A stretch of 57,959 nt of DNA, taken from the NCBI GenBank assembly GCA_947453725.1, contig CANGHH010000024.1, positions 1-57,959 on the forward strand, given 5' to 3'. The DNA comes from Betaproteobacteria bacterium (lineage in GTDB: Bacteria; Pseudomonadota; Gammaproteobacteria; Burkholderiales; Burkholderiaceae_C). Both the position numbers and the translations under genes were made by a program. Under the pieces are notes generated by a model that was not told the DNA's origin, made no database searches, and saw nothing but the letters and a program-made list of their open reading frames with translations. Shown in pieces: positions 15,435 through 24,669 of the stretch (the stretch's first letter is position 1; every line of letters starts with the position of its first letter).

Positions 15435-17323
15435 GGCTGGGTGCTGCCGCAGGCCAGCGGCAGGGCCGCGGGCAGGCCGGCCGCCGGCCCGCTGTCGGCG
15501 GGCAGGGCTTGGGCAGCCAGCCAGTCGGCGACGGCCGCGATCTCCGTCGGCTGCAGGCGCTGCGCCAGCGCGGCCATGCAATCGGGCGCCCGGGCCTGCC
15601 GCAGGTGCTGCCGCCAGGCGCCGAGCTGGCCGACCAGGTAGTCGCGCGGCAGGCCCAGCAGGCCGGGGATGGCCGGCGCCACGCCCGTCATCGCCGCGCC
15701 GTGGCAGCTGACGCAGGCCGGCAGTTCGCGGCCGGCGTCGCCCTGCTGCACCAGGCGCTGCCCCAGCGCGCGCGACGCAGCGCTGCCGGAGCCGGGCGAC
15801 GGCGCGGGGTAGTTGACCTGCTGCGCGGCAAAGTGGCCGGCCAGTTCCCCCACGTAATCGTCGGGCAGGTTGACCAGCAGCCGGGCCATGCCGTCGTGCG
15901 GGCGTCGGCCGTCGCGGAAGGCCAGCAGCTGGGCGCGCAGGTAGCCGGCGGGCTTGCCGGCGATGCGCGGGGTGTAACCCTGTGGCGTGGCGCGGCCCTG
16001 CGGCCCGTGGCAGCCCGTGCAGGCCTTGGCGCGCTGGGCCAGCGTGTCGGGCACCTGCAGCGGCACCGGCAGCGGCGCCGCTGCCGCGCTGTCGGCCAGG
16101 CCTGGCAGCAGCCCCAGCGCGGCGGCCAGGGCGATCGCCGGCACGACCCGGCGCAGCGCCTGCCGCCGGGCCTGCAGCGCGCCGACGGCCCGCTCGGCGG
16201 CCTGCACCGCGCCTTCGAGGTAGCCGGGAAAGTCCGGCGCGAACTCGCTGCCCGCCAGGTGGACGTGGTCGCACCAGGGCGCCGGCAGGACGGTGGACAG
16301 CAGCGCCGGGTGGACCGAGTCCGGCTGCGCGTCGGCGGCGGTGGCGGTGGCGGCCTCGTCCGCCCAGTCTTGCAGGTGCACCGACTGCGGCGTCAGCGCC
16401 GCGGGGCCGAAGAGTCGGGCCAACTGCGTCAGGGCGGCATCGACCAGGGCCTGGCGCCCCAGCCGCCGGCGCCCGGCGGCCGTCAAGCCGACGAAGCCGA
16501 ACAGCGCCGCCTGCCGGCCGTCGGCGGCGCTGGCGTCGTGGACTTCTGCCAAGGGTCCGGCCTGGCTGACGGCACTGCCCGACAGGCCGGCTGCGCGCCA
16601 GAACGCGCTGGGGTAGATCGCCAGCAGCTTGGCGTGGCCGGCCATCCAGGTGGGCGCGTCGGCCCAGCCCTGCGACAGCCCGGCCGGCAGCACCGGTGAC
16701 CAGCGCAGCGTCGAGGCCAGCAGCCGCGGCGGCAGGGCCAGGATCACCGCCGAGGCCGCCAGGGTTCCGGCCTGGCCGCCCTGCTCGAATTCGACAGCGA
16801 TCGGGCTGTCCGGGCCACCTGGCTCGGCCGCGCCGGCAGCCAGGCCGTGCACGCGGGTGCCCAGCAGCACCGGCGTGCGCAGCAGCCGTGCGCGCAGCGC
16901 GTCGGTCAGGCTGGCGGTGCCGCCGCCGACGCGCATCGAGGGCGGCTGCTGCGTGTAGCCGGTGGCGTGCCGGCGAACGGCCTGCGACGGCAGCTCGACC
17001 AGGACCGCGCCGGGGCCCTGCTGCTCGAACAGCGGCAGGTCGAGCGCGCCCAGCCAGGCGGCCAGGCGGTGGTTGACTTCGGGCCAGACCCAGGCCGGGC
17101 CGAGGTCGTAGCGGTGCTGGCCGCCTGCCGCCGCCTGACCGAGGACGCGCCCGCCGACCCGCTCGCGGGCCTCCAGCAACACGGCGTCCAGGCCCAGCCG
17201 CTCCAGCAGGTTGGCCGCCACCAGCCCCGACAAGCCCGCGCCGACGACGACGACCGGTGCCGGCTGCGGTGCCGCTGTCGGTTCGCTGGCCGCTGGTTGG
17301 TGCAAAGGCTGGTGCAAGGTCAT
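15431..17323 (-). CDS. Flavin amine oxidase fused to diheme cytochrome c
   Basis: A 630-aa fusion. Residues 20-385 form an FAD-binding amine-oxidase/dehydrogenase-type domain with VVVVGAGLSGLVAANLL, an acidic E51 followed by RVGGRV, the DLGPAWVWPE segment and a C-terminal FAD motif HLAGSEFAPDFPGYLEGAV. Residues about 393-410 form one hydrophobic helix ending in an Ala-rich DSAAAAP that looks like a signal-peptide end. Residues 420-630 are a cytochrome c4/c553-like diheme domain with CTGCH at 435-439 and CVSCH at 537-541. There is no N-terminal signal or Tat motif, so the simplest topology is flavin in the cytoplasm and hemes in the periplasm. Substrate unknown; an amine is suggested by the fold and by the neighbouring amidases. 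It is ATGA-coupled to the triheme cytochrome. Confidence 0.85.
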   Translation of the reverse strand: MTLHQPLHQPAASEPTAAPQPAPVVVVGAGLSGLVAANLLERLGLDAVLLEARERVGGRVLGQAAAGGQHRYDLGPAWVWPEVNHRLAAWLGALDLPLFEQQGPGAVLVELPSQAVRRHATGYTQQPPSMRVGGGTASLTDALRARLLRTPVLLGTRVHGLAAGAAEPGGPDSPIAVEFEQGGQAGTLAASAVILALPPRLLASTLRWSPVLPAGLSQGWADAPTWMAGHAKLLAIYPSAFWRAAGLSGSAVSQAGPLAEVHDASAADGRQAALFGFVGLTAAGRRRLGRQALVDAALTQLARLFGPAALTPQSVHLQDWADEAATATAADAQPDSVHPALLSTVLPAPWCDHVHLAGSEFAPDFPGYLEGAVQAAERAVGALQARRQALRRVVPAIALAAALGLLPGLADSAAAAPLPVPLQVPDTLAQRAKACTGCHGPQGRATPQGYTPRIAGKPAGYLRAQLLAFRDGRRPHDGMARLLVNLPDDYVGELAGHFAAQQVNYPAPSPGSGSAASRALGQRLVQQGDAGRELPACVSCHGAAMTGVAPAIPGLLGLPRDYLVGQLGAWRQHLRQARAPDCMAALAQRLQPTEIAAVADWLAAQALPADSGPAAGLPAALPLACGSTQP

Positions 17324-17374
17324 GGCGCTGACCTTACCAGCGACCGCGGGCCTGGCCCTGCCGGCGGTGCTGTC

Positions 17375-19684
17375 TCAATCGCCCGGGTGGTAACGGCGCT
17401 CCAGGTTCTTCTCGACCTCGTCGCGGTAGAACCAGACGTCCTTGAACTCGCCGCGGCTGTAGAGCCCGACCTGGTCGCTGAAGTGCGGCGACTTGGGGTC
17501 GCCGCTCTGGCCGCCGACCAGGATGCTGCGGGCGCGGATGCGCGGCCCGAATTCGACCACCGCGACGAAGCTGTTGCCGACCTCGCCGTACAGGCGCCGG
17601 GTCCCTCGCGCCCGGCCCATGCCGAACGAGGCCAGCGAGCCGAAGGTGCCCGAGGCGTAGGCAATCGGCGTGCTGGGCTGGGCGTCGTCGAAGGGCTGCA
17701 CGATGTCGCCGGTCAGGCGCTGGAAGCGGTTGATCTCGCCCCAGGCGGTCTGCCAGCTGCCGAAGTCGGCGCTCAGACGGGCCACCGCGGCCGTCAGGCT
17801 GTCCAGCATCAGCGCCGGGCTGGCGTGGCTGGCGAGGTAATCCATCGCGCCCAAGCCGGCGGCCCGGGCTTCCTTCAGGCTGCGTTCGCGCATTTCCTGG
17901 TACCAGAAGATGGCCAGCGAGGTCGGCACCGAGTCCAGCGCATAGCGCAGGTTCCAGCCGCGCAAGGCGGCGACCGGGGCCTGCAGCGCCGCCCGGGCCG
18001 GGCTGTCGGGCGCTGCGTCGTAGGCCGCGAGCAGGCGCGGCAGCAGCGGCTCGAAGGCCGTGAGCTGGGTGTCGTAGGCGCTGGCGATCAGCTTGTCGAG
18101 CGTGAAGTCGCGCTGGTCCTGCAGCACGCGCACGGCGTGCACGCCGCGCGCGTTTTCGCCGGCGTTCCACATGTAGGCCGGGTAGTCCTCGCGGCGCGGG
18201 CTCTGCGCCCCGGCGGCCGAGAAGGGCCAGTTGTTGGTGTTCTGCAGCCAGCCGTTGGCGGGGTCGTGCAGCTGGATGATGTCCTTCACCGCGTGCAGGC
18301 CCTGCCAGTCGGTGGCCGGGTTGCTGCCGTCGACCGGCTTGGTGAAATCGAAGCGCGGGTCGCGCACCGGGATGAAGTTGCCCTGGTAGTAGGCGATGTG
18401 GCCGTCGGCGTCGGCGTAGACCGTGTTGTTCGACGAATTGGTGCGCAGCTCGAGCACCCGCCGGAAAGCGGCCTGGTTGCGCGCCTTGGTCCGCAGGTAG
18501 GACTGCATCAGCGCCTTCACCGGCTCGTGCATCAGGCGCACCGCGACCCAGCGCGGGCTGCCGTCGGCCGAGGCCTCGCGCACGATGGGCCCGTGCGCGC
18601 TGCGCCAGGTGGTCAGCGTGCGGCTGGCCATCCCGGCGTCGGTCTTGTAGCGCAGCGTCACCGGCCGCGTCTGCAGCGGCCGCGTGCCGGCGCCGTAGCG
18701 GGTGCGCCCCGCGCCTTTCTCGGCGACCGCGCCGGCCGCGCCGTCAAGCCCTTCGACGGTCTCCAGGTACTCGTCGATGGCGTCGCCGCCGCCCGAGGTG
18801 TGCATCCAGCCCAGTCTGTCGTTGAAGCCCTGGTAGATGAAGAACTGGCCCCAGGTGACGGCGCCGTAGGCGTTCAGGCCTTCCTCGCTGACCACCTGCA
18901 TCTCCGAGCGGAAGTAGAAGGAGGTGTGCGGGTTGATCAGCAGCAGTGCGTGGCCGTTGGCGCTGAGCGCTGGCGCGATGGCAAAGCCGTTCGAACCGCG
19001 CGGCTCGGGTTCGGGCGAGGCGGCCGCCAGCCGTGCGTCGGCAGCCAGCGCGGCGGCCGTGCGCGGCGACGCCGGCAGGCCGCCGCGCGGCCCGTAGAAG
19101 GCCTCGAGCCCGCGCAGGTCGATCGACTCGATGTCGCCGCCGATGCTGCCCTCGGTGAAGCTCAACGCCATCCACGGCTCGAAGCGCGTCAGCACCCGCG
19201 GCTTCACGGCGGGGTGGCTGTGCAGGTAGAAGTTCAGGCCGTCGGCGTAGGCGTTCATCAGCTTCTTCAGCCAGGCCGGGCTGGCCCGGTAGCGGGCCTG
19301 CAGGTCGGCCGCGTCAATGAACAGTTTCATGCGCAGGTCGCTGTAGACGGCCTTTTCGCCCTCGGCCTCGGCCAGCCGGCCCATCGCGTTGAGGTAGTTG
19401 ACCTCGATGCGATTGAAGTCGTCCTCGGCCTGCGCGAAGAGCATGCCGAAGACGGCGTCGGCGTCGGTCTTGCCGTAGATGTGCGGCACGCCCCAGCGGT
19501 CGCGCAGGATGGTCACGCGCCGGGCCTGAGCCTGCCAGCGCGCAATTTCGGCTCCGCTGGGGGCTGCGGCTGGCGCCGCGGCGGTCCCCGCGGCGGCGGA
19601 CGGTGCCGACCAGGCGGCCGATGAGAGCGCGATGGCGCTGGCGAGCAGCCCGATCAGCGGGCGGCGGCGTGGGGAGGCGGTCAT
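17375..19684 (-). CDS. Penicillin acylase family (Ntn) amidase, exported
   Basis: A 769-aa N-terminal-nucleophile hydrolase precursor of the penicillin/AHL/aculeacin acylase type, which cleaves acyl-amide bonds. An N-terminal signal peptide (PLIGLLASAIALSSAAWSA) sends it to the periplasm. The alpha part includes WGVPHIYGKTDADAVFGMLF. The self-cleavage point is predicted before Ser231 in EPRGSNGFAIAP, giving a beta subunit with Ser at its N-terminus, followed by LLINPHTSF. The start ATG 19684 (MTASPRRR) gives a proper signal peptide, whereas the longer open frame does not. It lies just upstream of the flavin-cytochrome operon on the same strand (51-base gap) and is divergent from an exported amidohydrolase. 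The substrate is uncertain; N-acyl-homoserine lactones and other N-acyl amides are both possible. Confidence 0.9.
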   Translation of the reverse strand: MTASPRRRPLIGLLASAIALSSAAWSAPSAAAGTAAAPAAAPSGAEIARWQAQARRVTILRDRWGVPHIYGKTDADAVFGMLFAQAEDDFNRIEVNYLNAMGRLAEAEGEKAVYSDLRMKLFIDAADLQARYRASPAWLKKLMNAYADGLNFYLHSHPAVKPRVLTRFEPWMALSFTEGSIGGDIESIDLRGLEAFYGPRGGLPASPRTAAALAADARLAAASPEPEPRGSNGFAIAPALSANGHALLLINPHTSFYFRSEMQVVSEEGLNAYGAVTWGQFFIYQGFNDRLGWMHTSGGGDAIDEYLETVEGLDGAAGAVAEKGAGRTRYGAGTRPLQTRPVTLRYKTDAGMASRTLTTWRSAHGPIVREASADGSPRWVAVRLMHEPVKALMQSYLRTKARNQAAFRRVLELRTNSSNNTVYADADGHIAYYQGNFIPVRDPRFDFTKPVDGSNPATDWQGLHAVKDIIQLHDPANGWLQNTNNWPFSAAGAQSPRREDYPAYMWNAGENARGVHAVRVLQDQRDFTLDKLIASAYDTQLTAFEPLLPRLLAAYDAAPDSPARAALQAPVAALRGWNLRYALDSVPTSLAIFWYQEMRERSLKEARAAGLGAMDYLASHASPALMLDSLTAAVARLSADFGSWQTAWGEINRFQRLTGDIVQPFDDAQPSTPIAYASGTFGSLASFGMGRARGTRRLYGEVGNSFVAVVEFGPRIRARSILVGGQSGDPKSPHFSDQVGLYSRGEFKDVWFYRDEVEKNLERRYHPGD

Positions 19685-19872
19685 CGTTGGGGGTCCTGGT
19701 GGCTGGCGGGTGTGGTGGCTTGCGATGCTAGGGCGATCCGGTCCGGACTGGTGCGCGCTGGTGCGCGCACAGCCGGTACGGGCCGGCGCAAGCAGGTGCC
19801 GGGCCAAGCCGCTGCGGCGACCGACCCAAAGTCATCAGAATCGCAGCCGTCCCCCACTGGAGTGCACCGCCG

Positions 19873-21219
19873 ATGACCCCGAACCCCTTGCGCCTGCCCG
19901 ACAGGCTGGTCGCCGCCGCCGTCCCCTGGATCTTGGCGCTGCTGCCGGCGCTGGCCGCCGCTGCACCGCCCGTTTCGCCGCCGTCAGCCCCGACGCTGCT
20001 GCGCCCGGCGCAGGTCTGGACCGCCGACGACCAGCAGTTGCACCGCGGCTGGCAGGTTCTGGTGCAGGGCGAACGCGTGGCGGCGGTCGGCCCGGTCGGC
20101 AGCTTCGAGGTGCCGAAGGAAGCGCAAACGGTCGATCTGCCCGAGCTGACGCTGCTGCCGGGCCTGATCGACCTGCACGCGCACCTGTTCCTGCACCCGT
20201 ACAACGAAACGTCGTGGAACGACCAGGTGCTGAAGGAGCCGGTGGCCCTGCGCACGCTGCGCGCCGGTGTGCAGGCCCGCGAGACCCTGCTGGCCGGCTT
20301 CACGACCCTGCGCGATCTGGGCACCGAGGGCGCCGACTACGCCGACGTCGGGCTCAAGCGAGCCATCGACGAGGGCCTGATACCCGGCCCGCGCCTGTTC
20401 GTCGCCACGCGGGCCATCGTGGCCACCGGCACCTACGGACCCGGACCGCGCGGCTTCCGCCCCGACATCTGCTGCCTGCCGCAAGGCGCCGAGGAGGTCA
20501 GCGGCGTCGCCGACGTCATCCGCGCGGTGCGCGAGCAGGCCGGTCGTGGCGCCGACTGGATCAAGGTCTACGCCGACTACGGCTGGGGCCCGACCGGCGA
20601 GGCCCGGCCGACCTTCAGCGAGGCCGAGCTGCTGGCACTGGTCGAGACCGCCCACGCCTCGGGCCGCCCGGTGTCGGCCCATGCCGGCACGGCCGAGGGC
20701 ATGCGCCGCGCCATTCTGGCCGGTGTCGACACCATCGAGCACGGCTACGGTGGCACCCCCGAGGTGTTCCAGCTGATGGCTCAGCGCGGTGTGGCCCTGC
20801 TGCCGACGCTGACCGCATCGGTGGCGATCTCCGAGTACGCCCGCCAGTACGTCGATGGCCAGACGCCGCCCGCGCCGCCGTCGCCGCGCATGCTGCAGTC
20901 GGCGACCGCCTTCAAGGCCGCGCTGGCGGCCCAGGTCGTGATCGGCAACGGCAGCGACGTCGGCGTCTTCAGCCACGGCAGCAACCACCGCGAACTGGAG
21001 TGGATGGTCCGCCTCGGCATGACGCCGCTGCAGGCGCTGCAGGCCGCCACCGCGGTCAGCGCGCGCATCCTGCGCCAGGAGGGCCAGCTGGGCGTGATCC
21101 GCCCGGGCGCCTACGCCGACCTGATCGCCGTCCCCGGCAACCCGCTGCTCGATACCGCGGCGCTGCGCCGGGTGGCCTTCGTGATGAAGTCGGGCCGGGT
21201 CTACAAGGCCGCCCGCTAG
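19873..21219 (+). CDS. Exported metal-dependent amidohydrolase
   Basis: A 448-aa amidohydrolase-superfamily protein of the imidazolonepropionase/prolidase-like group. A signal peptide (residues about 10-31, ending ALAAAAP) predicts periplasmic location. Metal ligands are visible: HAH (His102, His104), a lysine in DWIKVYADYG that is probably carbamylated, His in SAHAGTAEG, His in DTIEHGYGG and Asp in GNGSDVG. The C-terminal beta-sandwich returns in GVIRPGAYADLIAVPGNPL. Relatives hydrolyse cyclic imides, dipeptides or other amides. It is divergent from the penicillin-acylase-type gene across 188 bases, which suggests a joint role in amide breakdown, although this is inference. Confidence 0.9.
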   Translation: MTPNPLRLPDRLVAAAVPWILALLPALAAAAPPVSPPSAPTLLRPAQVWTADDQQLHRGWQVLVQGERVAAVGPVGSFEVPKEAQTVDLPELTLLPGLIDLHAHLFLHPYNETSWNDQVLKEPVALRTLRAGVQARETLLAGFTTLRDLGTEGADYADVGLKRAIDEGLIPGPRLFVATRAIVATGTYGPGPRGFRPDICCLPQGAEEVSGVADVIRAVREQAGRGADWIKVYADYGWGPTGEARPTFSEAELLALVETAHASGRPVSAHAGTAEGMRRAILAGVDTIEHGYGGTPEVFQLMAQRGVALLPTLTASVAISEYARQYVDGQTPPAPPSPRMLQSATAFKAALAAQVVIGNGSDVGVFSHGSNHRELEWMVRLGMTPLQALQAATAVSARILRQEGQLGVIRPGAYADLIAVPGNPLLDTAALRRVAFVMKSGRVYKAAR

Positions 21220-21428
21220 GTCTGCGGCCGACGAGGGCGGCCGTCAAGCCAGCGCCCGCATCGTGCGCAGCCGCCAGCCGGTGACCCGAAACAGACCCGC
21301 AAGAAGGCCAAACGGCCAGCTTCAACTTTGGGTTTTTGCCAGGCCCGCACCGCCGGAGGATGCGCCGCAGGCGCTCACGCTGGCGCCTTAAGGTGGACTT
21401 AACGGGGGTGTGTCATGCTCACCCAACC

Positions 21429-23054
21429 ATGTTGCCGCACCCTGCCAAAGCGAATGTCTCGGCACTGATCGCCTTGATGAGGCGCTACCGGCATGCCGAG
21501 GCGTTGCAGCAGAGCGAAGCTGTCGGCCTGGATGTCGCCGGCGCAGCCGATGCGGCTGAACGCGCCGCCCTTGGCGACTGCCGAAGTCTGGCGCGTTGGT
21601 ATTTGGCCGGCATGGAAGGGCGCATCCAGGACGGCTTGACCGAAGCGATCGCCGCCGTCTCCAGGCTCACCGACGCCGGCTGGCGCGATGAATTGGGCTT
21701 CGCCTACGGCAGCATCGGTTTCGCGCTCGGACTGTCGGCCGACTTCGAGAATGGCCTGCAGTGGCTGGAGCAGTCGATCCAGGACGCCCAGCGTCGCGGC
21801 GACCTGGCGCAACTGGCGGGTTCGCTGTCGCACAAGGGCGCTGTCCTGGCCTTCGCCGATGAGCTGGAGCCGGCTTTCGATTGCTTCACGCGGGCTCTGG
21901 AGGTCGCGGGGCCCGAGCCCTCGGTGCCGCGCACCAAGGCCCTCAACAACCTCGCCTACACGCTGCTCGCGCGGGCCGCCCAGCCCGGGCACACGGACGA
22001 TGAACGCGATCAACTGGCCCGGCAAGCGCTCGCCCGGGCCGAAATGGCCCTGGCCGAGTTGGCCGGGGTTCCTGCCGCGGCCCGCTGGCGCAGCTGGGCG
22101 CTGTCCAACCAGGCGGCCGCCCTGGCCCTGCTGGGTCGCAAGGACGAGGCATTGCTGTGCTTCCAGGCGGGGCTGTCCCTGGGCAAGTCCAACCCCCGCG
22201 TGCACCTGGAATTGCTGGTGGGTTGCGCGGCGCTGCTGCTCGAGAAGGGCGTCCGGGTGGAGGCCGGAAAACTGCTCGATGAGGCGGCGCAGGATGCGGG
22301 GGCCGGTGCGCCGGCCGACGCAACCGCCGATCGCCTGATCGAGTTGCAGATCCAATTGGCCGTCCTGAACGGCCGCAGCGACGAGGCGCTGAAGCTGTCG
22401 AACCGGCGCTTCGAGCGATCGAAGGATCGCTACCGGTCCCGCCTGCGCACGGTGCGCCGGCACGCCGAACTCTTCGCCAACCTGGAGCGTTCGCGGCGCG
22501 CCAACGCCCAGGCTTTCAAGCGCATCAGGGACCTGGACGAGCGCCAGACGGCCTTGCAGCAGCAGGCGCATTTCTGGCGCAGCGAGGCGATGCGCGACCC
22601 GCTGACCGGGGTGCTGAACCGACGCGGTCTCGACCAGTCGGCGGCGCCTCTGCTGGTGCCCGAGCGCCCTGTTGGCCTGGCCTTGATCGACATCGACCAT
22701 TTCAAGGTCGTCAACGACCGCCACGGGCATGCGGTGGGCGACCGGGTGCTCGCCGAAACCGCCTTGCTGCTGTCGAGTGTCGCCCGCAGCGGCTACCTGC
22801 TGGCCCGCCTGGGTGGCGAGGAGTTCTGCCTGTTGTTCGAGCCCCTGGGCGCCCGTTACGCCGACCTGATGGGCGAGTGGGCGCGCTCGACGATCGCCTT
22901 GCACCCCTGGGAACGGGTGGCCCCGGGTCTGGATGTGACCGTCTCCGTCGGCATCACGACGGGCACCGGCGACGACAAGCTGCAGGACCTCTTGGCCCGG
23001 GCTGACCTGGCGCTGTACGCCGCCAAGGCCGCTGGGCGCAACTGCGTGCGCTGA
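21429..23054 (+). CDS. Soluble diguanylate cyclase with TPR-like sensor region
   Basis: A 541-aa protein. Residues about 1-360 are helical repeats reminiscent of tetratricopeptide (AFDCFTRALEVA, EALLCFQAGLSLG), followed by a short coiled coil. The C-terminal GGDEF domain has DIDHFKVVNDRHGHAVGD and the active site GGEEF at 462-466, so it should make cyclic di-GMP from GTP. The product-inhibition I-site, normally RxxD just before the active loop, reads RSGY, so feedback inhibition is probably lost. There are no membrane segments, making it a cytoplasmic signalling enzyme whose repeats may bind a protein partner. The ATG at 21429 begins the protein-like sequence. Confidence 0.9.
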   Translation: MLPHPAKANVSALIALMRRYRHAEALQQSEAVGLDVAGAADAAERAALGDCRSLARWYLAGMEGRIQDGLTEAIAAVSRLTDAGWRDELGFAYGSIGFALGLSADFENGLQWLEQSIQDAQRRGDLAQLAGSLSHKGAVLAFADELEPAFDCFTRALEVAGPEPSVPRTKALNNLAYTLLARAAQPGHTDDERDQLARQALARAEMALAELAGVPAAARWRSWALSNQAAALALLGRKDEALLCFQAGLSLGKSNPRVHLELLVGCAALLLEKGVRVEAGKLLDEAAQDAGAGAPADATADRLIELQIQLAVLNGRSDEALKLSNRRFERSKDRYRSRLRTVRRHAELFANLERSRRANAQAFKRIRDLDERQTALQQQAHFWRSEAMRDPLTGVLNRRGLDQSAAPLLVPERPVGLALIDIDHFKVVNDRHGHAVGDRVLAETALLLSSVARSGYLLARLGGEEFCLLFEPLGARYADLMGEWARSTIALHPWERVAPGLDVTVSVGITTGTGDDKLQDLLARADLALYAAKAAGRNCVR

Positions 23055-23185
23055 CACTTCCTGCGCCATGCTGGCCCGGCGGGCCCCGGGTCGGGGCAGC
23101 GCCCTTTGTGGCTGGCGCGCGCCGCTACACCGGAACAGCGAGCCCGCAGCAGGGAGCCGCGCCTGACCCGCGTTCACGGCGGGGG

Positions 23186-23833
23186 CTAGGCCCGCCAGGC
23201 CAGCAGGCGCAGCACGGCGTCGGGCACCGCGCGGCTGAGGCCGTCGCAGACCTCGGGGTCGTCGAGTTCGTCTTCGTCACGGTCGGCGTCTTCGCTCGAC
23301 GCTGTCGGCGTGTCGGCCAGGCCGCCGCCCAGCACCAGCAGCGGCGCCAGCGCCGGACCCAGCGCCGGGTCGTCCCAGGCGGCTTCCCAGGCCGAGGGCA
23401 GCAGGTCCACGGCCTGCAGGAAGCCGGTGCACCAGTCGCGGGCGTCGGCCCATTCCTGCGCGCCCTGTTCGGCCACGCTGAAGATCGGCTCCCAGTCCTG
23501 TTGCGACTGCAGCAACTGGTGGTGGATGTGCCGCAGGTGGCGCAGCACCAGCACCACCGTGGCCTTGCGCTGGCGCTTGCTGGCGAAGGGCGGCGCTGCG
23601 TCGTTGCCGCCAGGGCCGTCGCCGCCCCAGACCAGCGGCAGCCACTCGGCCGTCGGCAGCTGTTTCAGCAGGTCGCTCGGGCCGACGAGCAGCGCGGTCA
23701 GGTAGCCGTCCAGGCCGTCCAGGCTCATCACGCCGTCGGCGGGCAGGGTCTGCAGCAGGCTGTCGAGGTGGCCGAGTTCGTCGCCGGTCAGCGGGGTCAC
23801 AGCGGATGCGGGGTCGTAATCGGGGTAGTCCAC
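23186..23833 (-). CDS. UPF0149/YecA family protein
   Basis: A 215-aa acidic protein with the UPF0149 (YecA/YgfB) pattern: LTGDELGHLDSLLQTLPADG, then MSLDGLDGYLTALLVGPSDL, and the later WCTGFLQAVDL, where an Asp/Trp-Cys-x-G-Phe motif is a hallmark. The zinc-binding SEC-C tail found in some relatives is absent. Function of the family is not well established. It is a single gene, convergent with the diguanylate cyclase and divergent from pcaI. Confidence 0.85.
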   Translation of the reverse strand: MDYPDYDPASAVTPLTGDELGHLDSLLQTLPADGVMSLDGLDGYLTALLVGPSDLLKQLPTAEWLPLVWGGDGPGGNDAAPPFASKRQRKATVVLVLRHLRHIHHQLLQSQQDWEPIFSVAEQGAQEWADARDWCTGFLQAVDLLPSAWEAAWDDPALGPALAPLLVLGGGLADTPTASSEDADRDEDELDDPEVCDGLSRAVPDAVLRLLAWRA

Positions 23834-23952
23834 GGCGGGGCCTTGGTAGCGGCTGGGGTGGGGAGTGTCGCCCAGGCGGCGGCGGGCCCGCCGCCGCTTA
23901 CGATCGGTGCCCCGGTCGCCGTGGCCGGGACCACCGCAGGAGCCTTGCGCCG

Positions 23953-24669
23953 ATGATCGACAAGATCGTTCCCGACTTTGAAGCCGCGCTGGCCGGTGTG
24001 CCCGATGGCGCGACCGTGATGATCGGCGGCTTCGGCACCGCCGGCCTGCCCAACGAACTGGTCGAGGCGCTGATCGCCCAGGGTGCGCGCGAACTGACGG
24101 TCATCAACAACAACGCCGGCAACGGCGAACACGGGCTGGCCAGGCTGCTGGCGCTGGGCCGGGTGCGCAAGGTCGTCTGCAGCTTTCCGCGCCAGGCTGA
24201 CAGCCACCACTTCGACCGCCTCTACCGCGCCGGCCAGGTCGAGCTGGAACTGGTGCCGCAGGGCACGCTGTCCGAGCGCATCCGCGCCGCCGGCGCCGGC
24301 ATCGGCGGCTTCTTCACCCCCACCAGCCACGGCACCGACCTGGCCAAGGGCAAGGAGGTGCGCGAGATCGATGGCCGCATGCACGTTTTTGAGCGCCCGC
24401 TGCACGCCGACGTGGCGCTGATCAAGGCCGAGCGCGGCGACCGCTGGGGCAACCTGACCTACCGCATGACGGCGCGCAACTTCGGGCCGTCGATGGCGAT
24501 GGCCGCCAAGCTGACCATCGCCAGCGTTCACGAGGTGGTGGCGCTCGGTGAACTCGACCCCGAAGCCATCGTCACGCCCGGCATCTTCGTGCAGCGGGTG
24601 CTGCAGATCGCCCGCGCGGCCACGCTCGGCGGCGGCTTCAAGACCGCGCCTGCGGGCGCATCGGCATGA
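23953..24669 (+). CDS. pcaI: 3-oxoadipate CoA-transferase subunit A
   Basis: A 238-aa CoA-transferase alpha subunit that, with PcaJ, moves CoA from succinyl-CoA to 3-oxoadipate in the beta-ketoadipate pathway of aromatic degradation. The start MIDKIVPDF and the glycine-rich MIGGFGTAGLPNELVEAL match the family; INNNAGNGEHGLARLLALG is the standard alpha-subunit block. The stop overlaps the start of pcaJ as ATGA, and pcaF follows. The earlier part of the pathway (pcaHGBCD) is absent from the window. SCOT-type acetoacetate transferases are close relatives, but the downstream thiolase supports the 3-oxoadipate assignment. Confidence 0.92.
   Translation: MIDKIVPDFEAALAGVPDGATVMIGGFGTAGLPNELVEALIAQGARELTVINNNAGNGEHGLARLLALGRVRKVVCSFPRQADSHHFDRLYRAGQVELELVPQGTLSERIRAAGAGIGGFFTPTSHGTDLAKGKEVREIDGRMHVFERPLHADVALIKAERGDRWGNLTYRMTARNFGPSMAMAAKLTIASVHEVVALGELDPEAIVTPGIFVQRVLQIARAATLGGGFKTAPAGASA

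Noticed and set aside
16130..16150. Internal start for a separate diheme cytochrome inside the fusion gene
   Set aside because: Only CTG codons and one GTG without a charged n-region or ribosome binding site are available, so a separate protein is not supported, though not excluded.
16847..19624. 925-codon plus-strand open frame
   Set aside because: It is antisense to the flavo-cytochrome and penicillin-acylase-type genes.
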